NCBI GenBank assembly: GCA_034336665.1 | Contig: JAPFBE010000002.1 | Location: 79,304,905 to 79,368,904, forward strand | Direction of reading: 5' to 3' | From: Luscinia megarhynchos | Taxonomy: Eukaryota > Chordata > Aves > Passeriformes > Turdidae | Length of the DNA: 64,000 nucleotides | Notes under the pieces: generated by a model | What the model saw: the letters and a program-made list of their open reading frames with translations, nothing else | The model's database searches: none | Told to the model about the DNA's origin: nothing | Position numbers and translations under genes: made by a program | In this document: piece by piece, positions 60,925 through 64,000 of the stretch | Position numbering within the stretch: the stretch's first letter is position 1 | Layout: every line of letters begins with the position of its first letter

Positions 60925-62475
60925 GAATGGTATCTAAAGACATCATACAGTGTGACCAGAAGTAACAAAGAAGATCAGACCTGGCTCTGAATTACCAAAT
61001 GGAAGATCAATATTTAAATTAAAGTTTAAGAAAGGAGGTGTTGAAGAGAAGGATGATGAAGATGGAGCCACCAGTGTAGTGCACATGATGCCTGATGACA
61101 CTTGCCCTTCACTGATGTAAATCTAGTTTCTTTAGCATGTGGCACCAAAAGTTCATGAAGGGCATACTGGAAAAAAATGTCGTTTTATCATAGCAGGTAC
61201 TCCCTGTTTTGTGTTCAGGTGTTGCAAGTTCATTTTTAATCTCTTAGTTGAGGACTTAAACCCAAAGGTTAGTAAACTGATAGTCAGTTGGCATAATTGA
61301 TTGGATATTTTTTTGTATGGTTTGTTGTGTTGTTTTCTAGAAGATTATGCAACCCTTTGACTAAAAGCAGCTCTGCCCTTCTTTCTCAGACTCAAACAAA
61401 ACTTTCCCATGCAGTTATTAGTAAGTATTTAAAAATTTGCTATTGCTTGCTTTTATTTAAAGGCTCTTTAGGCCTTATGTCAGGGTTTTACCAGGAAGGA
61501 AATGGGTCCAGATTTCTTGTAAAGGATGTGAAATTGATCTTTAAACACACAGGTTTTTTTGCTCTACATTGTCCTCCTGCTCGAGTCATACATATTCTTT
61601 TTTTTTTAATTTTTAAAATGCATATATAAAAATCTCCTTCCTAGTAGCCTCTTGTCCTCAGTGATAAAGTTCACGTTATTTCGTTGTTTTTCCTCCTCTA
61701 TTGTAGTATGGTTTGCATTTTCAAGTGTAAATTTGTCTTTTTTTCATCTGTGCTGTGCCACATTGTGTATAATGTTTCATCCTACCTCCTTCTATTTGCT
61801 TCCATCTTAGCTGGACCCAGAAATCCTCTTGTCTTCAGCCTGATACCAGAAACTGCTTTGAAGGCTCAGATGCCCTACTGAGCTTGGTGATAAGTTTTTT
61901 GCTGAAGCTGAGTTGCTTACTAGCTCCATACACATAGTTCTTTGTGAAGACTTGCTGTAGTCTTTGGTGTCTGAGAGGGAGCATGATGTCACTGTGATAG
62001 ACCCCATTGCTGTGATGTTTCCTGTCATGCATCAGATACTCAACAGCAAAGCTGCTCTGTCTTGCAGGTTTGGTTTTGAATTTTTTTGAGAGGGATGATT
62101 TACTTTTTGTCTGTGTGTTCTTTTGGGTTTTTTTTAATGTATTAATTGTGGCATCTAGCAAAGTGGGTAATTCTCCAGCAGTGAATGTAATGATTAAGTC
62201 AAGAGGTAAGCAATCATGAGCAATCAGTTTCTGTATTAAGTTATCAAAATGTTTAAGTGCCAATTAAATTTTGGGATTCAAGGCATTCAGAGGGGTAGGT
62301 AGCTTAAGCAAGGATGAGTAATACCCATTAGTTACTTAGTCTTTATGAGAAAATGGGATTTCCTTTGACTAATGTTACTGTTATTTGCCACAGGCTAGAT
62401 ACTAAAGAAAAAAATGCAGCAGAGACTTTCTACAAGTGTATGATACTGTAAATAAAAAAAACTATCCTGTGTAAT
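60925..62475 (+). other. PTDSS1: PTDSS1 3' UTR (predicted)
   Basis: From the stop codon to just beyond the first canonical AATAAA (62451-62456). About 1.5 kb, without coding potential. The end is inferred; a longer UTR reaching toward 63200 cannot be excluded. Confidence 0.55.
62447..62456 (+). terminator. PTDSS1: Candidate PTDSS1 poly(A) signal overlapping a Pumilio-type word
   Basis: TGTAAATA (62447-62454, Pumilio consensus TGTANATA) overlaps AATAAA (62451-62456), which is followed by further A residues. Confidence 0.5.
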
Positions 62476-64000
62476 CCATCAATTCCTATGTGCCACAGAT
62501 TATCAATGTTTTCAATGCACTTAAGTGTTGCTGCTGAGCTCCTCAGAGGCCTTTAATTTCCTACCCTGCTTTTCAATCAAACATGGAGTGTACAGCTTGG
62601 AAAGTAATGTAGTAGAAGCTGCTATATCATCATTGCTGCAGTGACATTTAATATTACATGAAAAAATATGTTAGGAAGACTTTTGGGCTCTCCTACAACT
62701 ATTTGGTTTTCATTCATATTATAGCAATTCCATATATTGCCTTTGTATTTGTAATGTACTACATACTGATGAATGTATTTGTAGATTTCTTTGGATACTG
62801 ATACTTGTTACTTCTTTTATTTCCTTTGTTAAAAACTCAGTCTGTGTAAGACTGAAGAATGGCATTGTAAATTTTCTATTGATTCAATACCAAAGCAAGA
62901 GATTTGAAATCTAATGGTTTAGGTATTTTAAGTATTGTGGTTTTCCAATGTGAGAGCTTATTTTGTACTTGCAAGGGATATACACACCAACTATGTATAC
63001 AAAGCTTACATGTGTAAACAGATGCTGATGTACAACATCTACCTGCCTGTGGGGACAAGCACTCGTTTTGTAAATGCAGACCTGGTGCTCACATTGCTGA
63101 ACTGCACCCTAAAATATTGGAGAGAGAAATACTGAAATGTCATCTGTTGGAAGCTGATTTCTGTATACAATTACAACAGCTTGGCCTTGAAGAAATGTTG
63201 TTTGACAACAGATTTAAATTATTTCCAATTAAGTCTTTTTACTTTAAATTTTTGTGTTTGGTTGGGTTTTCTTAGTTGTTGTGTGGTGTTTGGTTGTTTG
63301 GTTTGGGGGGTTGGGAGGGTGTTGGTTTGGGTTTTTTTTTGATTGTTTGCGTTTTTTGTTGTTGTTTTTGGTGTTTTTTGTTGGGTTTTTTTTGTTTTGT
63401 TTTGTTTTTGTTTTTTTTTTGCTTGGGTTTGTTGGGGTTTTTTTTCTTTCTTTACTGTAAAAGAGAGATGGCTAGGGAGAAGGGAAACTTAAGTAAACTA
63501 TTCAAGTGCTGCTTGGTAAATGGCACTTTGTCTCCTCTGTCAACAGTTCTGGTTGGAATTCACATGTGTTCTCACAAGTCCTCCACTGACAACTGTATTT
63601 TCAACCCATCACTTAAGATGTGAGCTTTGCATTGGAAGGCATTGGAAAGGTGCTTTTGATCACTGCTGTAAAATTAGTGATCTCAGTTTTATCAACTGCT
63701 GTGCTGTTGCTGAATGTGTGTAACACCTGTAATGACAAATCACTGAGCTGTTTAGCAACAAGCATTCACGTGTGAGTTCTGCTGCTTGAACAGTGTTTTG
63801 TAACAGTCATGGATGCACTGTCCTGGTTGTTTTTTTTTTTCTAGTTCTGTCACAACCTCTCATTCCTGCTTGCCTGTTTCTGATGTTCTTTCCTTTCCGT
63901 GTCCTCCAGTGATCTCCCGTGCTGCCAGGGAGAGATTGGAATTGGCCCTTCTGAGGCTGTCCATCAATGTCAGTCATTGAAGGGAGGCTAATTCAAGGCA
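62476..64000. other. Downstream spacer, no gene seen
   Basis: No exon recognised. It contains the T/G-rich tract at 63250-63450. In human, SDC2 is the next gene to the right but is well beyond this window. Confidence 0.55.
63253..63450 (+). repeat. T/G-rich tract with a G-quadruplex candidate
   Basis: About 200 bp almost devoid of A and C on the plus strand. Runs GGGGGG (63305-63310), GGG (63313-63315), GGG (63317-63319) and GGG (63329-63331) could form a quadruplex with loops of 2, 1 and 9 nt. Confidence 0.75.

Noticed and set aside
63254..63623. Open frames rich in Phe, Gly and Leu
   Set aside because: They are translations of the T/G-rich tract, not proteins.

Overview
This is vertebrate nuclear DNA, most likely from a bird. 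Genes are split by introns with GT/AG junctions. There are two CpG-rich promoter islands in an otherwise AT-rich background. Repeat density is very low, and the only interspersed repeat I recognise is one decayed CR1-like LINE tail. The species cannot be told from the sequence.

Three complete protein-coding genes are present, in the order and orientation known from human 8q22.1: UQCRB (minus, 14357-18729), MTERF3 (minus, coding 21117-34698) and PTDSS1 (plus, coding 35484-60924). I joined the exons by hand, using splice sites, reading phase and family knowledge. The joined reading frames give 111, 413 and 473 codons. These compare with human lengths of 111, 417 and 473. In human the next genes out are GDF6 on the left and SDC2 on the right; neither reaches into this window.

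Layout: 1-14190 is intergenic with no supportable gene (old CR1-like tail at about 1660-2060; a few candidate regulatory patches). 14191-18830 is UQCRB with its CpG-island promoter, which carries NRF1-like, GC-box and YY1-like sites. 18831-21060 is AT-rich spacer. 21060-35136 is MTERF3, including a predicted non-coding first exon. About 35137-35483 is a compact divergent promoter shared by MTERF3 and PTDSS1. 35484 to about 62475 is PTDSS1 with its 3' UTR. 62476-64000 is downstream spacer with a striking T/G-rich tract.

Functionally, two genes serve mitochondria: UQCRB is a structural subunit of respiratory complex III, and MTERF3 acts in mitochondrial gene expression and ribosome assembly. 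PTDSS1 makes phosphatidylserine at the ER and mitochondria-associated membrane; this lipid is the precursor of mitochondrial phosphatidylethanolamine. I found no new multi-gene system. The points worth a second look are regulatory and RNA-level: a tandem NAGNAG acceptor in PTDSS1, a three-codon upstream ORF in MTERF3, the shared promoter, the NRF1/YY1 architecture, and several low-complexity or possible G-quadruplex tracts.
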